NCBI GenBank assembly: GCA_944323165.1
Contig: CALURK010000006.1
Location: 1 to 64,000 of the forward strand
Reading direction: 5' to 3'
DNA length: 64,000 nt
DNA from: Candidatus Gastranaerophilales bacterium
Lineage (GTDB): Bacteria; Cyanobacteriota; Vampirovibrionia; Gastranaerophilales; Gastranaerophilaceae
How positions within the stretch are numbered: the first letter of the stretch is position 1; the number at the start of each line of letters is the position of its first letter. A program made the position numbers and the translations under genes. Shown here in pieces: positions 25,487 to 34,920 of this stretch. The notes beneath the pieces are model-generated. The model was given only the letters and a program-made list of their open reading frames with translations. It had not been told where the DNA came from and ran no database searches.

Positions 25487-27250
25487 TTATAAAGACTTGG
25501 TAATGTCCTCTATGATTAATTCCGGAGTAAGGTGATATCTTTTATATAGCTCTTCAAGAGAGGTTCTGTCCGTAAATTCTTTTTTTGCACCGAAGTTTAG
25601 AACTTTCATTTCTGAGGCACCGAAGAAAGAAGCTATTTTTTCTCCGAAGCCGCCATCTAAAGCTCCATCCTCAAGTGTAATAACCAACTTATGATTATTC
25701 TTTAAAGAATTCAGAAGTTCCTCATCTAATCCTGTTATGAATTTAGGATTAATAAGTGTTGGGTTAATGTCCAATTTTTCTTGAATAAGCTTTTTAACAT
25801 CTTTTCCAAGCTGATAGAAATTACCCAATCCTAATATTGCAATTTCTGAGCCTTGTTCTGTGATTTCATACTTATTCAATATAGAGTAATCTGTCTTATC
25901 ATCTATTCCTGTGCTGATTACTTGAGTTGCAGGAACTCTTATTATTACAGAATGTTCTCTTTGACTTGTTGACCAATCGAGCATTTTTATATACTCTTCC
26001 TTGTTGGTAGGAGCAAGATACACAAGATTTGGAATGTTTGAAATAAGCGGAATATCGTATTTTGTAAGATGAGTTGCATCAGCTCCGGTTATTCCGCCCC
26101 AGAAAACCAATATTGTTGCAGGGGTATTATTTAGAGCTAAATCTTGTGATAATTGATCATAAGCTCTTTGTATAAAAGAACTCATTACTGCAAGAATAGG
26201 TTTAGCACCATTTTTAGCCAATCCGGAAGCGTAAGCAACAGCGTGTTGTTCGGCAATTCCTACATCAGTGAAGTTTTTTCCAAGCTTACTTCTGAATTCT
26301 TTTGTAAACCCGCTTACACCTGGAGTTGCAGGAGTAATTGCTATGATTGTTGAATCTTCATCACGTTTTTTCAAAATATAATCAGCTGTTATACTTTCAT
26401 AACTTTCGATATTTGAAGTTTCTTGGTTATTGTTGCTCAAAGTCCCCGGTAAAATCCAATGGTAGCTCTCTTTGTCTATTTCAGCATTGTGACATCCTTT
26501 ACCCTTTTGTGTGTGAATATGAACAACTGTAGGACGAGTTGTGTCTTTTACTTCTTTAAATACATTTATGAGGCTCTCAACATTATTTCCGTTGTCTACA
26601 TAATAGTAATCGAAACCTAATGTTTTAAAGAAATTATTTTCAGCTTTACCGTTAGTTTCTCTAAGTTCTCTTAAATTTGAGTATAGTCCGCCTTGGTTTT
26701 CTGCAATAGACATATCATTGTCATTAACAATAATAATTATATTGCTGTTAAGTGTTGCAGCATTGTCCAAACCTTCAAAAGCTTCGCCGCCGCTTAACGA
26801 ACCATCGCCAATAAGCGCAATCACGTTTTCTTTTGCGCCTCTCAAATCCCTTGCTTTAGCCAAACCTACCGCTAGGCTGACTGAAGTCGAGGTGTGACCG
26901 ACTTTGAATAAATCATATTCGCTTTCTTCAGGAGCTGTATAACCTGAATATTTTAGGTACTTATCAGGATCTGTAAAGCCTTCTTTTCTGCCTGTAAGAA
27001 TTTTGTGCGGATAACACTGATGCGAAACGTCAAAAACTAATTTATCTTGCGGGGTATTAAATACGTAGTGAAGCGCAATAGTTGCTTCTACTATACCCAA
27101 ATTAGGGCCCAAATGCCCGCCTGTAGTGTTAACTTTTTTCATTATAAGTTCTCGAATTTCTTCGGATAAAATGTTCATTTCTTCAATACTGAGTTTTTTT
27201 AAATCTTCTGTATTATTCACTTTGTCTAAAACCATTGTTGTAGTATTCAT
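25487..27250 (-). CDS. DXS-like thiamine-diphosphate enzyme
   Basis: It is homologous to 1-deoxy-D-xylulose-5-phosphate synthase (pyruvate + glyceraldehyde 3-phosphate to DXP). VFDVSHQCYPHKILTGR (about 73-89), GHTSTSVSLAVGLAKARD and the ThDP motif GDGSLSGGEAFEGLDN are visible. A pyrimidine-binding domain (VGIAEQHAVAYASGLA) and a transketolase C-domain follow. The usual GLxGFxxRxESxYD loop reads SGYTAPEESEYD, and the length of 587 is shorter than the usual 620-640. From memory this resembles a paralogue group in gut Firmicutes, so the reaction may differ. AAAGGAGAG precedes the ATG. Confidence 0.75.
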   Translation of the reverse strand: MNTTTMVLDKVNNTEDLKKLSIEEMNILSEEIRELIMKKVNTTGGHLGPNLGIVEATIALHYVFNTPQDKLVFDVSHQCYPHKILTGRKEGFTDPDKYLKYSGYTAPEESEYDLFKVGHTSTSVSLAVGLAKARDLRGAKENVIALIGDGSLSGGEAFEGLDNAATLNSNIIIIVNDNDMSIAENQGGLYSNLRELRETNGKAENNFFKTLGFDYYYVDNGNNVESLINVFKEVKDTTRPTVVHIHTQKGKGCHNAEIDKESYHWILPGTLSNNNQETSNIESYESITADYILKKRDEDSTIIAITPATPGVSGFTKEFRSKLGKNFTDVGIAEQHAVAYASGLAKNGAKPILAVMSSFIQRAYDQLSQDLALNNTPATILVFWGGITGADATHLTKYDIPLISNIPNLVYLAPTNKEEYIKMLDWSTSQREHSVIIRVPATQVISTGIDDKTDYSILNKYEITEQGSEIAILGLGNFYQLGKDVKKLIQEKLDINPTLINPKFITGLDEELLNSLKNNHKLVITLEDGALDGGFGEKIASFFGASEMKVLNFGAKKEFTDRTSLEELYKRYHLTPELIIEDITKSL

Positions 27251-27478
27251 AATCTCTCCTTTCTATTTATATAGTAAACCTTGATACCTGCTCTCAGTCA
27301 AGAGGGAGGAGGGGGGGGTAAATATAAGAGGTAAATATAACGGGAATAATATATAAAATTAAGAAATATGAAGACTCAAGGTTTATTATTTTAAAGACTT
27401 AAACGACAAGGGATAAATGCCAGGGGAATGTAATTTATTTTTTATCGGAAACTAATGTAGTAAAGAAAGGAGTTTTGT

Positions 27479-27784
27479 ATGTTTTACAATGTATTGAAGG
27501 CGAAAGACTTAGTAAATCTTGATGATAAGAAATTTGACAGGCAGTTACTTATGGAGAATGGCAATAGTAGTTTGACTGCAATTGCAATAGAAAAGAATGA
27601 AATTATAGATACGCATACGTCTTTAGAAGATGCAGCTGTTTATGTTTTAGATGGAGAAATTGAATTACATTTCGATGCCGAGAAATTCAGGGTTGATAAA
27701 GGCGAAATTCTTATGTTCAAGAAGGATAAAGAGCATAAAGTTTTGGCACTTAAAGATAGTAAATTCTTACTCATAAAGATATAA
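27479..27784 (+). CDS. Small cupin-domain protein
   Basis: A single cupin beta barrel of 101 residues. Motif 1 is approximated by DTHTSLEDAAVYVLDGEIEL (about 42-61), with metal ligands probably His and Glu. Motif 2 is VDKGEILMFKKDKEHKVLAL. The function could be sensing or small-molecule binding; it is not defined. GAAAGGAG is a strong ribosome-binding site and a terminator follows directly, so it is monocistronic. Confidence 0.8.
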   Translation: MFYNVLKAKDLVNLDDKKFDRQLLMENGNSSLTAIAIEKNEIIDTHTSLEDAAVYVLDGEIELHFDAEKFRVDKGEILMFKKDKEHKVLALKDSKFLLIKI

Positions 27785-27788
27785 AAAT

Positions 27789-27816
27789 AAGCGCAGAAAT
27801 TTTCTGCGCTTTAATT
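27789..27816 (+). terminator. Terminator of the cupin gene
   Basis: AAGCGCAGAA/TTCTGCGCTT stem followed by TTAATT. Confidence 0.65.
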
Positions 27817-28017
27817 ATATAGAACTAATCCTAAAGTATTATTTTGTTACATTTCTTAACAATTTTAAAATTCAGTATTGTCGGCTATTTCAGGAACAAT
27901 ATGTGTGTTTGTTGGATATAATTTTTATAAAAATATTGATTATGTGTTATGTTATTGGTATAAATTTCTTGGACGTCTAGTCCTTTAGTAGTACACAGAA
28001 AGAAAAGGTTAAAAATT

Positions 28018-29709
28018 ATGACATTACCAAACGTAGCCTATTTCTCAATGGAAATAGCAATGGATCAATCACTTAGTACATATTCAGGTGGTTTAGGATT
28101 TTTGGCAGGTTCTCATATGCTTTCTGCCGGTTATTTACAAATGCCTATGGTAGGTGTAACTATGTTGTGGTCATACGGCTATTATGATCAAAGAATCGAC
28201 CATGCCGGCAACGTTGAAGTAGCATATATCAGAAAGTATTATGATTATTTGGTAGATACAGGAATAACTGTAGAAGTAGATACTTTCGGAGAAAAAGTAA
28301 AAGTAAAGGCATTCAGAGTAGATCCTGAATTATTCGGAACTTGTCCTGTATATTTGTTAACAACAGATATCGATGGAAACAGTGATTGGGCAAAGAGCAT
28401 TTCTCATAAGCTTTATGATGGAAATGAAAAGATTAGAATTGCTCAAGAAACAATTTTAGGTATTGCAGGTGTAAGAGTACTTCAAGCAGCTGGTTACAAC
28501 TTTGATGTAATCCACATGAACGAAGGTCACGCACTTCCTGCAGCATTTGAACTTTTAAGACAATACAACGGAAATCTTGATGAAGTTAAGAGAAGAACAG
28601 TGTTTACAACACACACTCCTGTTGCTGCAGGTAACGAAGTTCACTGGGTTGATACATTATTAGAAGGTGGTTTCTTCGCCGGTGCTTCAAGAGAAAGAGC
28701 TATTCAATTAGGTGGCGAAAACTTCTCTTTAACAGTAGCTGCTTTGAGAATGTCAAGAATTGCAAACGCTGTATCCCAACTTCACGGTTTAGTTGCAAAC
28801 AAAATGTGGGAATGGGTTGACGGAAGATGCCCTATAAGAGCTATTACTAACGCTGTTAACCTTCATTATTGGCAAGATAAGAGAATGAATGGCGATAAGA
28901 CATTTGATGAATTACTTGCTGCAAAACGTGAAATGAAAGAAGAATTATTCAAGTATGTTGCAAACGTTGCAGGTAAGAGATTTGATCCTGATGTATTAAC
29001 TATTACTTGGGCAAGAAGATTTGCAGATTACAAACGTGCTTGGTTAATCTTGATGGATAAGGACAGAATTGAAAAACTGTTAAATGAAAACAAAGTACAA
29101 ATCATATTTGCCGGTAAATTCCACCCGGATGATGTTATGGGTAAGGAAATGTTTAACAAACTTCTTAACCGTTCACACACACTTAAGAATGTTGTTGTAT
29201 TACCTGGTTATGAACTTCAACTTTCAGGCTTGTTGAAACGTGGTACTGATGTTTGGTTAAATACTCCGTTAAGACCATTCGAAGCTTCTGGTACTTCCGG
29301 CATGTCAGCTAACGCAAACGGTGCTATCCACTTGTCAACTTATGACGGATGGACTGTTGAAGGTACTTTCCCTGGTATTAACGGTTATACTGTTGAGTAT
29401 CCTGAACTTGATGATGATATGCCTTGGGAAGAAAGACATTGGAAAGATCATGAATGCATGATGAATATTATCGAAAATCAAATTATTCCTACTTACTACA
29501 ACAATAAGCAGGAATGGGCAAGAATGATGAGACAAGCTATTAGAACTGCTGAAGCTTACTTCAATTCTGATAGAATGGTTATCGAATACTACAACAGATT
29601 GTATAAACCAATAGCTCATGATGATTGCTCTGCAGGAGAAAAGAAGAAAGAATTAAATATTTCTGAAACTCCTACATTCGATGCTTGGACTTATTCAAAC
29701 ATTAAGTAG
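28018..29709 (+). CDS. Alpha-glucan phosphorylase-family protein (GT35, short type), PLP lysine position is Ser
   Basis: It matches the short alpha-glucan phosphorylase family (TIGR02094-like) over 563 residues. Segments include YFSMEIAMDQSLSTYSGGLG (8-27), HMNEGHALPAAFELL (167-181), TTHTPVAAGNEVHW and WARRFADYKRA (331-341). AGKFHPDD follows, then LRPFEASGTSG (418-428). The family normally continues M-K-A-A-x-N-G, where Lys forms the Schiff base with pyridoxal phosphate. Here the sequence is MSANANGAIHLS, with Ser430 at that position. Glycogen/maltodextrin phosphorolysis would be the family function, but PLP attachment is doubtful here. Confidence 0.82.
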   Translation: MTLPNVAYFSMEIAMDQSLSTYSGGLGFLAGSHMLSAGYLQMPMVGVTMLWSYGYYDQRIDHAGNVEVAYIRKYYDYLVDTGITVEVDTFGEKVKVKAFRVDPELFGTCPVYLLTTDIDGNSDWAKSISHKLYDGNEKIRIAQETILGIAGVRVLQAAGYNFDVIHMNEGHALPAAFELLRQYNGNLDEVKRRTVFTTHTPVAAGNEVHWVDTLLEGGFFAGASRERAIQLGGENFSLTVAALRMSRIANAVSQLHGLVANKMWEWVDGRCPIRAITNAVNLHYWQDKRMNGDKTFDELLAAKREMKEELFKYVANVAGKRFDPDVLTITWARRFADYKRAWLILMDKDRIEKLLNENKVQIIFAGKFHPDDVMGKEMFNKLLNRSHTLKNVVVLPGYELQLSGLLKRGTDVWLNTPLRPFEASGTSGMSANANGAIHLSTYDGWTVEGTFPGINGYTVEYPELDDDMPWEERHWKDHECMMNIIENQIIPTYYNNKQEWARMMRQAIRTAEAYFNSDRMVIEYYNRLYKPIAHDDCSAGEKKKELNISETPTFDAWTYSNIK

Positions 29710-29729
29710 TAATTAAAATAGTATATAAG

Positions 29730-29762
29730 AGGAGTCGGATAAAATTTCCGGCTCCTTTTTTA
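29730..29762 (+). terminator. Terminator of the phosphorylase-family gene
   Basis: AGGAGTCGGA-TAAAATT-TCCGGCTCCT followed by a T run. Confidence 0.8.
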
Positions 29763-29788
29763 TTATTAAAACTATTTAAAAAAGATTA

Positions 29789-30292
29789 TTAATCCTCTTC
29801 GTAAGGTATAGTGATAATGTATTTATCACCTTTTCTTTCTTTGGTCATTTTATCAGCTTGAATATTGTCATCAAGATAGTAAGATTGTGAGAAACTCATT
29901 ATATCTTCTCTATGGTGTTCTTTTTTCTCTACGTTACCGGAAACTGTTGCAACATTGTCAGTTACAGTTACGTTTACATTTTTTTCGTTGTTATCAAGAG
30001 GTTTAAGATTTACCATAATTTTGTATGCATTAGGCTCTTTGACAAGCTCTACAAGTGTAGGCCCCATTTTAGGTTCAACAAATGGATTCTCACCCATATT
30101 TTTTTCTAGATGTTGTATTCTCTTTTCTTCTTTTTGCATCAATTTTTCCATCTTTTTCATTTGATAAGTGGGACTCATCATTCTGTTAAAAGAGATGTCT
30201 ACTGCTAAATAAAAAGCTAAAAATGCTCCGATAAAAGTAGCAATTATAATAGCTACAATTTTTAGCCAATGTTCTTTGTGTTCTTCACTCAT
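29789..30292 (-). CDS. Membrane-anchored Hsp20/alpha-crystallin-like protein
   Basis: An N-terminal membrane helix (IVAIIIATFIGAFLAFYLAV, about 11-30) is followed by a charged coiled segment (KMEKLMQKEEKRIQHLEKN). A C-terminal alpha-crystallin-like beta domain comes last (NAYKIMVNLKPL, NVNVTVTDNVATVSGNVEK, DKYIITIPYEED). Small heat-shock proteins hold unfolding clients; an inner-membrane anchor would place this one at the membrane, facing cytosol or periplasm. The ATG after AAGGAGCTTAATT is preferred to an upstream in-frame start. Confidence 0.75.
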   Translation of the reverse strand: MSEEHKEHWLKIVAIIIATFIGAFLAFYLAVDISFNRMMSPTYQMKKMEKLMQKEEKRIQHLEKNMGENPFVEPKMGPTLVELVKEPNAYKIMVNLKPLDNNEKNVNVTVTDNVATVSGNVEKKEHHREDIMSFSQSYYLDDNIQADKMTKERKGDKYIITIPYEED

Positions 30293-30432
30293 AATTAAGC
30301 TCCTTTCTTCATCTTTCTTCAATTTATTTACAATATATAAATGTACAAATCAATAACCCAATTGGATATTAGCTCAAAACTAACTATACTACAATATAAT
30401 TTTTGAGTATAATAAACTTAAGAGAGGTGTTT

Positions 30433-31761
30433 ATGAAGAAAACTTTAGTAAAATATCCGTTTTTAACACGAGATATAGAAATATATGAAAGAGAAAACGG
30501 GCATAAAATTGTTTTAGCTCACAAAGAAGGTGGAATGGTTAATATATCATCTTGGGTTAAAACCGGTTCTATCAATGAGAATGATAAAAATAACGGAATT
30601 TCTCATTTCTTAGAGCATTTAATGTTTAAAGGTACTCATAAACATAAGGCCGGAGAATTCGATAGAATTTTGGAAGCTCGTGGTGCAATAGTTAATGCAG
30701 CTACTTGGAAGGATTATACATTCTATTACGTAACACTTCCGAAGGGCGAAAATAATGAAAATCTTTATAAAGCAATAGAACTTCATTCGGATATGATGAT
30801 AGATCCTGTTATTCCTGATTATGAAATGGGTGCTCCATTTGATGTTAACGATAATACCGTAACAGATAAAAGAGAAAGACACGTTGTTATAGAAGAAATT
30901 AGAATGCGCAAGGATCAGCCTTGGACAAAGGTTTATAATGCAACGAATAATGCAATGTATACTTCTCACCCATATAAAAGGGATGTTATTGGGACTCCTG
31001 AAATTATTTCTCAAGTTTCTCAAGAAGAAGTTATGAATTATTACAGGACATTTTATTCTCCTAAGAACGTAACAACAATAGTTGTAGGAGATTTTGACTC
31101 AGAAGATGTTCTAAACCGTATTGTCGAAGGTTTCAATTGGGGAGAAAGACCACAGCCGCCTGAGAGAAATATTAAACCGGATGAGCCTGTACAAGAAACA
31201 GTATATGTAGAAAATGAAGCTAATATAAATTCGTCATTTATGATGTTTGGATTTTTAGGAGCTCCTGCGAAAGATTTAAAAAATCTAATCGCTTTGGAAA
31301 TGCTTGCTGTTATTTTAGGTGAAGGTGCAAGCTCAAGACTATACAATAATTTGATAGAAAACCAAGAAGAACATATCTTTAATGTTATTGATGCTGAAAA
31401 CTATTCATTCCGTGATGGTTGCAATTTCTTTGTACAGGCTAATTTTAACCCTGAATACAAAGAAAAAGCCATTGAACTTGTAAAAGATGAAATTACAAAA
31501 CTTAGTGAAAATATTACGGACAGAGAAATCAATAAGGCTAAGAAAAAATTAAAATCACGTTTTGCCTGCGAAGCCGAAACGGTTTCTGACATTGGAGAAG
31601 CAATCGGGTATTATATGACAGTGTGCGACGATTTAGCTTTGGCAGAGGATTATATGCCAATATGTGATAATATGACAAAAGAAGATTTACAAAATGCTGC
31701 GAAAAAATATCTTAACTTAAATCATGCTGTAATTTCTGTATTAAGTCCACAAAATAATTAA
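30433..31761 (+). CDS. M16 (insulinase-family) zinc metallopeptidase
   Basis: A processing or oligopeptide-degrading peptidase. The inverted zinc motif HFLEH (H58, E61, H62) is followed by EEIRM, which supplies the third ligand about 75 residues on. There are N- and C-terminal M16 domains in 442 residues, close to the single-chain bacterial 420-440-residue type (YmxG/PqqL-like core). It has no signal peptide and is probably cytosolic. GAGAGGTG precedes the ATG. Its end overlaps the convergent EF-hand gene by 4 nt. Confidence 0.88.
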   Translation: MKKTLVKYPFLTRDIEIYERENGHKIVLAHKEGGMVNISSWVKTGSINENDKNNGISHFLEHLMFKGTHKHKAGEFDRILEARGAIVNAATWKDYTFYYVTLPKGENNENLYKAIELHSDMMIDPVIPDYEMGAPFDVNDNTVTDKRERHVVIEEIRMRKDQPWTKVYNATNNAMYTSHPYKRDVIGTPEIISQVSQEEVMNYYRTFYSPKNVTTIVVGDFDSEDVLNRIVEGFNWGERPQPPERNIKPDEPVQETVYVENEANINSSFMMFGFLGAPAKDLKNLIALEMLAVILGEGASSRLYNNLIENQEEHIFNVIDAENYSFRDGCNFFVQANFNPEYKEKAIELVKDEITKLSENITDREINKAKKKLKSRFACEAETVSDIGEAIGYYMTVCDDLALAEDYMPICDNMTKEDLQNAAKKYLNLNHAVISVLSPQNN

Positions 31762-32159
31762 GCGTAACGGTTAATCTGTTTTTCCTTTATTATATTTTCA
31801 TATTCTTTTGTTTGCTTATCGTTTTTTATAGCTCTGGAAAGACAGTTATAAATAAGGTAGGTGTCAATTGCTAAACCTATAATTAACCAACCCTTAGATT
31901 TATTTTTAATGGAGTCGATAACGTCATAAATTCCCCATCCTGCAAAAATTCCTGACATGATTTTATCTTGTTTAGAGGAACGTTTTCTTTCTTTTATGAT
32001 TTCGTCAGCAGAAAGAATATTATCGCCATTTTTGTCTATATTATGGAAATCTCTACGCCAAAAACTTTTATCAATGCCGAGTTTTTTTGCTTCAGAAAGC
32101 GTCATTCCGGCATAATATCTATTTGTAGCATCAAATATGATAGGAGAATTATTCATCAC
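31758..32159 (-). CDS. EF-hand protein with C-terminal membrane helix (133 aa)
   Basis: A canonical calcium loop, DKNGDNILSADE (about 43-54), preceded by a helix (FWRRDFHNI) makes a single EF-hand. Two hydrophobic stretches follow (KIMSGIFAGWGIYDVI and GWLIIGLAIDTYLIYNCL), suggesting membrane attachment. The N-terminus, SPIIFDATNRYYAG, has a weak form of the lineage motif. The function is unknown; calcium sensing at the membrane is inference. Confidence 0.7.
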   Translation of the reverse strand: MMNNSPIIFDATNRYYAGMTLSEAKKLGIDKSFWRRDFHNIDKNGDNILSADEIIKERKRSSKQDKIMSGIFAGWGIYDVIDSIKNKSKGWLIIGLAIDTYLIYNCLSRAIKNDKQTKEYENIIKEKQINRYA

Positions 32160-32295
32160 AACACACCTTCTATTTTTTTAAGTCTGAAAAGTGAAAGTTA
32201 TTGCTATTATGTAACAAAAAATTTACATAAATAATCTAAATGGCAATTTTATTAAAAAGAGTGACTTTATAAATATAAAGAAAGGATGTGTGTGT

Positions 32296-32715
32296 ATGTC
32301 GATGATAAGTTCTGTATCTTCATTTAATGGCCTAAGTAAAATACCGTTTAGGTCCGCTCCCCAACAACCCCAAGTGCAACCAAAGGCTCCTGAAATTGCT
32401 TTTAGACAAGCTTTAAACGAGGATGTTGTAGAAATTGATAAACCCGAAGATTTAACCCCGCCAGAAATTGGTATGTTAAGAATAGGTACTGGCTTTTTAA
32501 CAGATGAGCAAATCGCTCAAATTAATAAAACTAGAAAGTTACCTCCAAATGCAAAATTTGTACCAAATGCGGTAGGTCAATACAAAATTGTGAATAATTT
32601 TATAAATTTGACTACAGGAACTAGAACGCTGCCGGAAGGCTACGAAGTAAGGAAAAATTTGTTAGGACAAGCTGTTGTTCTGCCAAAAGATTCTGCAGGA
32701 TTCTTTGTAAGATAA
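32296..32715 (+). CDS. Tagged Pro-rich unknown protein (139 aa)
   Basis: The N-terminus, MSMISSVSSFNGLSKIPFRS, has the motif IPFRS, and EIAFRQAL comes later. In between is a Pro/Gln-rich linker (APQQPQVQPKAPE). The C-terminal ~80 residues are globular-looking (LRIGTGFLTDEQIAQINKTR, PNAVGQYKIVNN). AAAGGATG lies upstream; an in-frame GTG two codons earlier is an alternative start. No family is recognised. A strong terminator follows. Confidence 0.65.
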   Translation: MSMISSVSSFNGLSKIPFRSAPQQPQVQPKAPEIAFRQALNEDVVEIDKPEDLTPPEIGMLRIGTGFLTDEQIAQINKTRKLPPNAKFVPNAVGQYKIVNNFINLTTGTRTLPEGYEVRKNLLGQAVVLPKDSAGFFVR

Positions 32716-32751
32716 AAAAAACGCCTTTGCAAATAGCAAAGGCGTTTTTTT
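32715..32751. terminator. Bidirectional terminator ending the ribosomal operon
   Basis: AAAAACGCCTTTGC-AAATA-GCAAAGGCGTTTTT, a 14-bp stem. It serves both the plus-strand gene and rpsI. Confidence 0.9.
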
Positions 32752-32769
32752 TGTAAAAATTTGTAAAAA

Positions 32770-33168
32770 TTATCTCTTAGAGAATTGGAATCTCTTACGA
32801 GCTCTTTTTCTACCGTATTTTTTACGTTCTTTAACTCTAGCATCACGAGTTAACAAACCTTCTGAACGTAAAACATTTTTATATTCTTCATTAACTTTTA
32901 ACAAAGCTCTTGAAATACCGTGTCTGATAGCAGCAGATTGAGCAACAATACCACCACCAACAGCTTTAACTCTAACATCATATTTATCCTGATTTTCAGT
33001 TAAAACTAATGGTCTATAGATCATCATTTCAACAGCTGGCATATTTCCGATATAATTAGCCAAAGTTTTGCCGTTAACGAAGATTCTACCTTTACCTTTT
33101 ACTAATTTAACAACTGCAACAGCACATTTTCTGCGTCCTGTAGCCATAATTTCTTTAGATTCAGCCAT
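32770..33168 (-). CDS. rpsI: 30S ribosomal protein S9
   Basis: 132 residues. It begins near ATGRRKCAVAVVKL and ends with the conserved KKYGRKRARKRFQFSKR tail, which reaches the P-site tRNA. It is the last gene of the operon, overlapping rplM by one base. Confidence 0.97.
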   Translation of the reverse strand: MAESKEIMATGRRKCAVAVVKLVKGKGRIFVNGKTLANYIGNMPAVEMMIYRPLVLTENQDKYDVRVKAVGGGIVAQSAAIRHGISRALLKVNEEYKNVLRSEGLLTRDARVKERKKYGRKRARKRFQFSKR

Positions 33169-33659
33169 TAGTTACCCCCTTTCGCAGAGCTAGTAGTATC
33201 AACTGCTTTGGAGGAGATATGTTTACCCCCCTCTTTTTCTAAAACAATTGGTTTTTGTGCTGCATGTGGGTGTTCAGGACCACAATATACTTTTAATTTA
33301 GTAAATTGTTGATCACCCAAAGTGTTGTGTTGCAACATTCCCTTAACAGCTTTTTCAATTAACTTAGTTGCATCTTTTTCGCGAACTTCTTTAACAGAAG
33401 CAGCCTTTAAACCTCCCGGATAACCGGTATGGTGATAATATATCTTATCAGTTTCTTTATTTCCTGAAACTACAACCTTTTCAGCGTTGATAACGATAAC
33501 AAAATCTCCTGTATCAACATTTGGTGTATATTCAGGTTTATTTTTACCTCTTAAAATGTTTGCAACTCTAACAGCTAAACGACCAAGAATTTCGCCTTCT
33601 GCATCGATTACATACCATTTTCTTTCAACTTCAAGAGGTTTTGCTGAATATGTTTTCAT
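33168..33659 (-). CDS. rplM: 50S ribosomal protein L13
   Basis: 163 residues with [19 protein letters not shown] and [18 protein letters not shown]. It carries a C-terminal extension ([20 protein letters not shown]) of about 20 residues beyond the E. coli form. It is coupled to rpsI, the conserved L13-S9 pair. Confidence 0.96.
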   Translation of the reverse strand: MKTYSAKPLEVERKWYVIDAEGEILGRLAVRVANILRGKNKPEYTPNVDTGDFVIVINAEKVVVSGNKETDKIYYHHTGYPGGLKAASVKEVREKDATKLIEKAVKGMLQHNTLGDQQFTKLKVYCGPEHPHAAQKPIVLEKEGGKHISSKAVDTTSSAKGGN

Positions 33660-33685
33660 ATTATAATTCCTTCTTTTAGCTTTTA

Positions 33686-34453
33686 CTAATAACTTACTTT
33701 CATAAGTGTAAGCCCGTTTGGACTTACTGTTTGTCCTGCCTTGCGGCGGTCCTTTGCCTCCAAAACTTCTTTCATGTGTTCCACAGGCAAATGATGTCCT
33801 TCTATTTCTAAAAGGGTACCGACTATTGTTCTTACCATATTATAAAGAAATCTATTTCCTTCTAAATGTATAAAAACTCTATCACCTAGTTTTTCAACTT
33901 CAGCTCTAGTTATAAAACAAACTTTGCTTGGGTTTAGCGTTCCGGAACTTTTAAAACTTGAAAAATCGTGTTCTCCCAATAGAAAATTCAAAGCAGATTG
34001 CATCCGCTCAATATTCAATTCGTATTTAACTCTTAAGATATCACCATCAAAAGCTTGTTTAAAACGCCTGTTGATTAATTCATATCTGTAATATCTTGTC
34101 TTTGCAGACTTTTGAGCGTGAAACGAACTTGGGACAACCCTCAAATTATTAACTGATATATCATCAGAAAGGATTTCGTTCATTTGATAGATAAATTTTG
34201 AAGCAACAATTTCTTTATCATAATCAAAGTGAACGACCTGTCCTAATGAATTTACGCCTTTATCAGTTCTTCCGGAGAAGATTGTTTTAATCGGTCTATT
34301 ATTTATTTGAGTCTTAGACTCTAACAATGTACAAAGTACTTTCTCCAATTCGCCCTGTATAGTCGGTTTGTCTATTTCTTTGCCATCCTCAAATTGAATT
34401 TGGCTGCCGTAATAATTCTTACCTATATACTGAACGTCAAGAGCATAGCGCAT
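33686..34453 (-). CDS. truA: tRNA pseudouridine(38-40) synthase
   Basis: It isomerises U38-U40 in the anticodon stem. The catalytic Asp lies in [17 protein letters not shown] (about 61-77). 255 residues, usual length. It sits between rplQ and rplM, the order seen in Firmicutes and Cyanobacteria. Confidence 0.95.
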   Translation of the reverse strand: MRYALDVQYIGKNYYGSQIQFEDGKEIDKPTIQGELEKVLCTLLESKTQINNRPIKTIFSGRTDKGVNSLGQVVHFDYDKEIVASKFIYQMNEILSDDISVNNLRVVPSSFHAQKSAKTRYYRYELINRRFKQAFDGDILRVKYELNIERMQSALNFLLGEHDFSSFKSSGTLNPSKVCFITRAEVEKLGDRVFIHLEGNRFLYNMVRTIVGTLLEIEGHHLPVEHMKEVLEAKDRRKAGQTVSPNGLTLMKVSY

Positions 34454-34456
34454 TAA

Positions 34457-34885
34457 TTATACCAATTGGATTAATGCCATTTCAGAAGCATCTCCTCTGC
34501 GTGGAGGTAATCTGAAAATTCTTGTATATCCGCCCTGTCTTGAAGAATATTTAACACCGATGATGCTAAATAATTTCCTTAAAACAGTTTGTTTTGCTAA
34601 TTTTTTGCCTTCTTGCGGAGCATCAAATACTTCTCCGGTGGTTGTATCAATTAACTGACCGATTTCTTTGTCATAAATATACTTTCCGGCTAGTCTTCTT
34701 GAATTCAAATCACCTTTTTTTGCCATAGTGATAACGTTTTCAGCGTATGGTTGAAGAGCTTTTGCTCTTGCCATAGTTGTTTTAATTTCACCGTGAACAA
34801 AAAGTTCAGTAGCTAATGAACGCAACAAAGCCTTTCTTTGGTCTTGTGCTTTACCAAGCGTATTCTTTTTTGTTTGGTGTCTCAT
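34457..34885 (-). CDS. rplQ: 50S ribosomal protein L17
   Basis: 142 residues with QRKALLRSLATELFVHGEI and the basic N-terminus MRHQTKKNTLGK. Compared with the ~120-residue standard it has an insert (about 70-95, DKEIGQLIDTTTGEVFDAPQ). It ends with RRGDASEMALIQLV. Confidence 0.96.
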   Translation of the reverse strand: MRHQTKKNTLGKAQDQRKALLRSLATELFVHGEIKTTMARAKALQPYAENVITMAKKGDLNSRRLAGKYIYDKEIGQLIDTTTGEVFDAPQEGKKLAKQTVLRKLFSIIGVKYSSRQGGYTRIFRLPPRRGDASEMALIQLV

Positions 34886-34920
34886 TTTTGTTTTTCCTTA
34901 TATATAATTTACTATTTTTC

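Noticed and set aside
27300-27330. G-rich tract upstream of the DXS-like gene as a quadruplex or riboswitch
   Set aside because: A single G run without the regular G-tract spacing or any recognisable riboswitch core.
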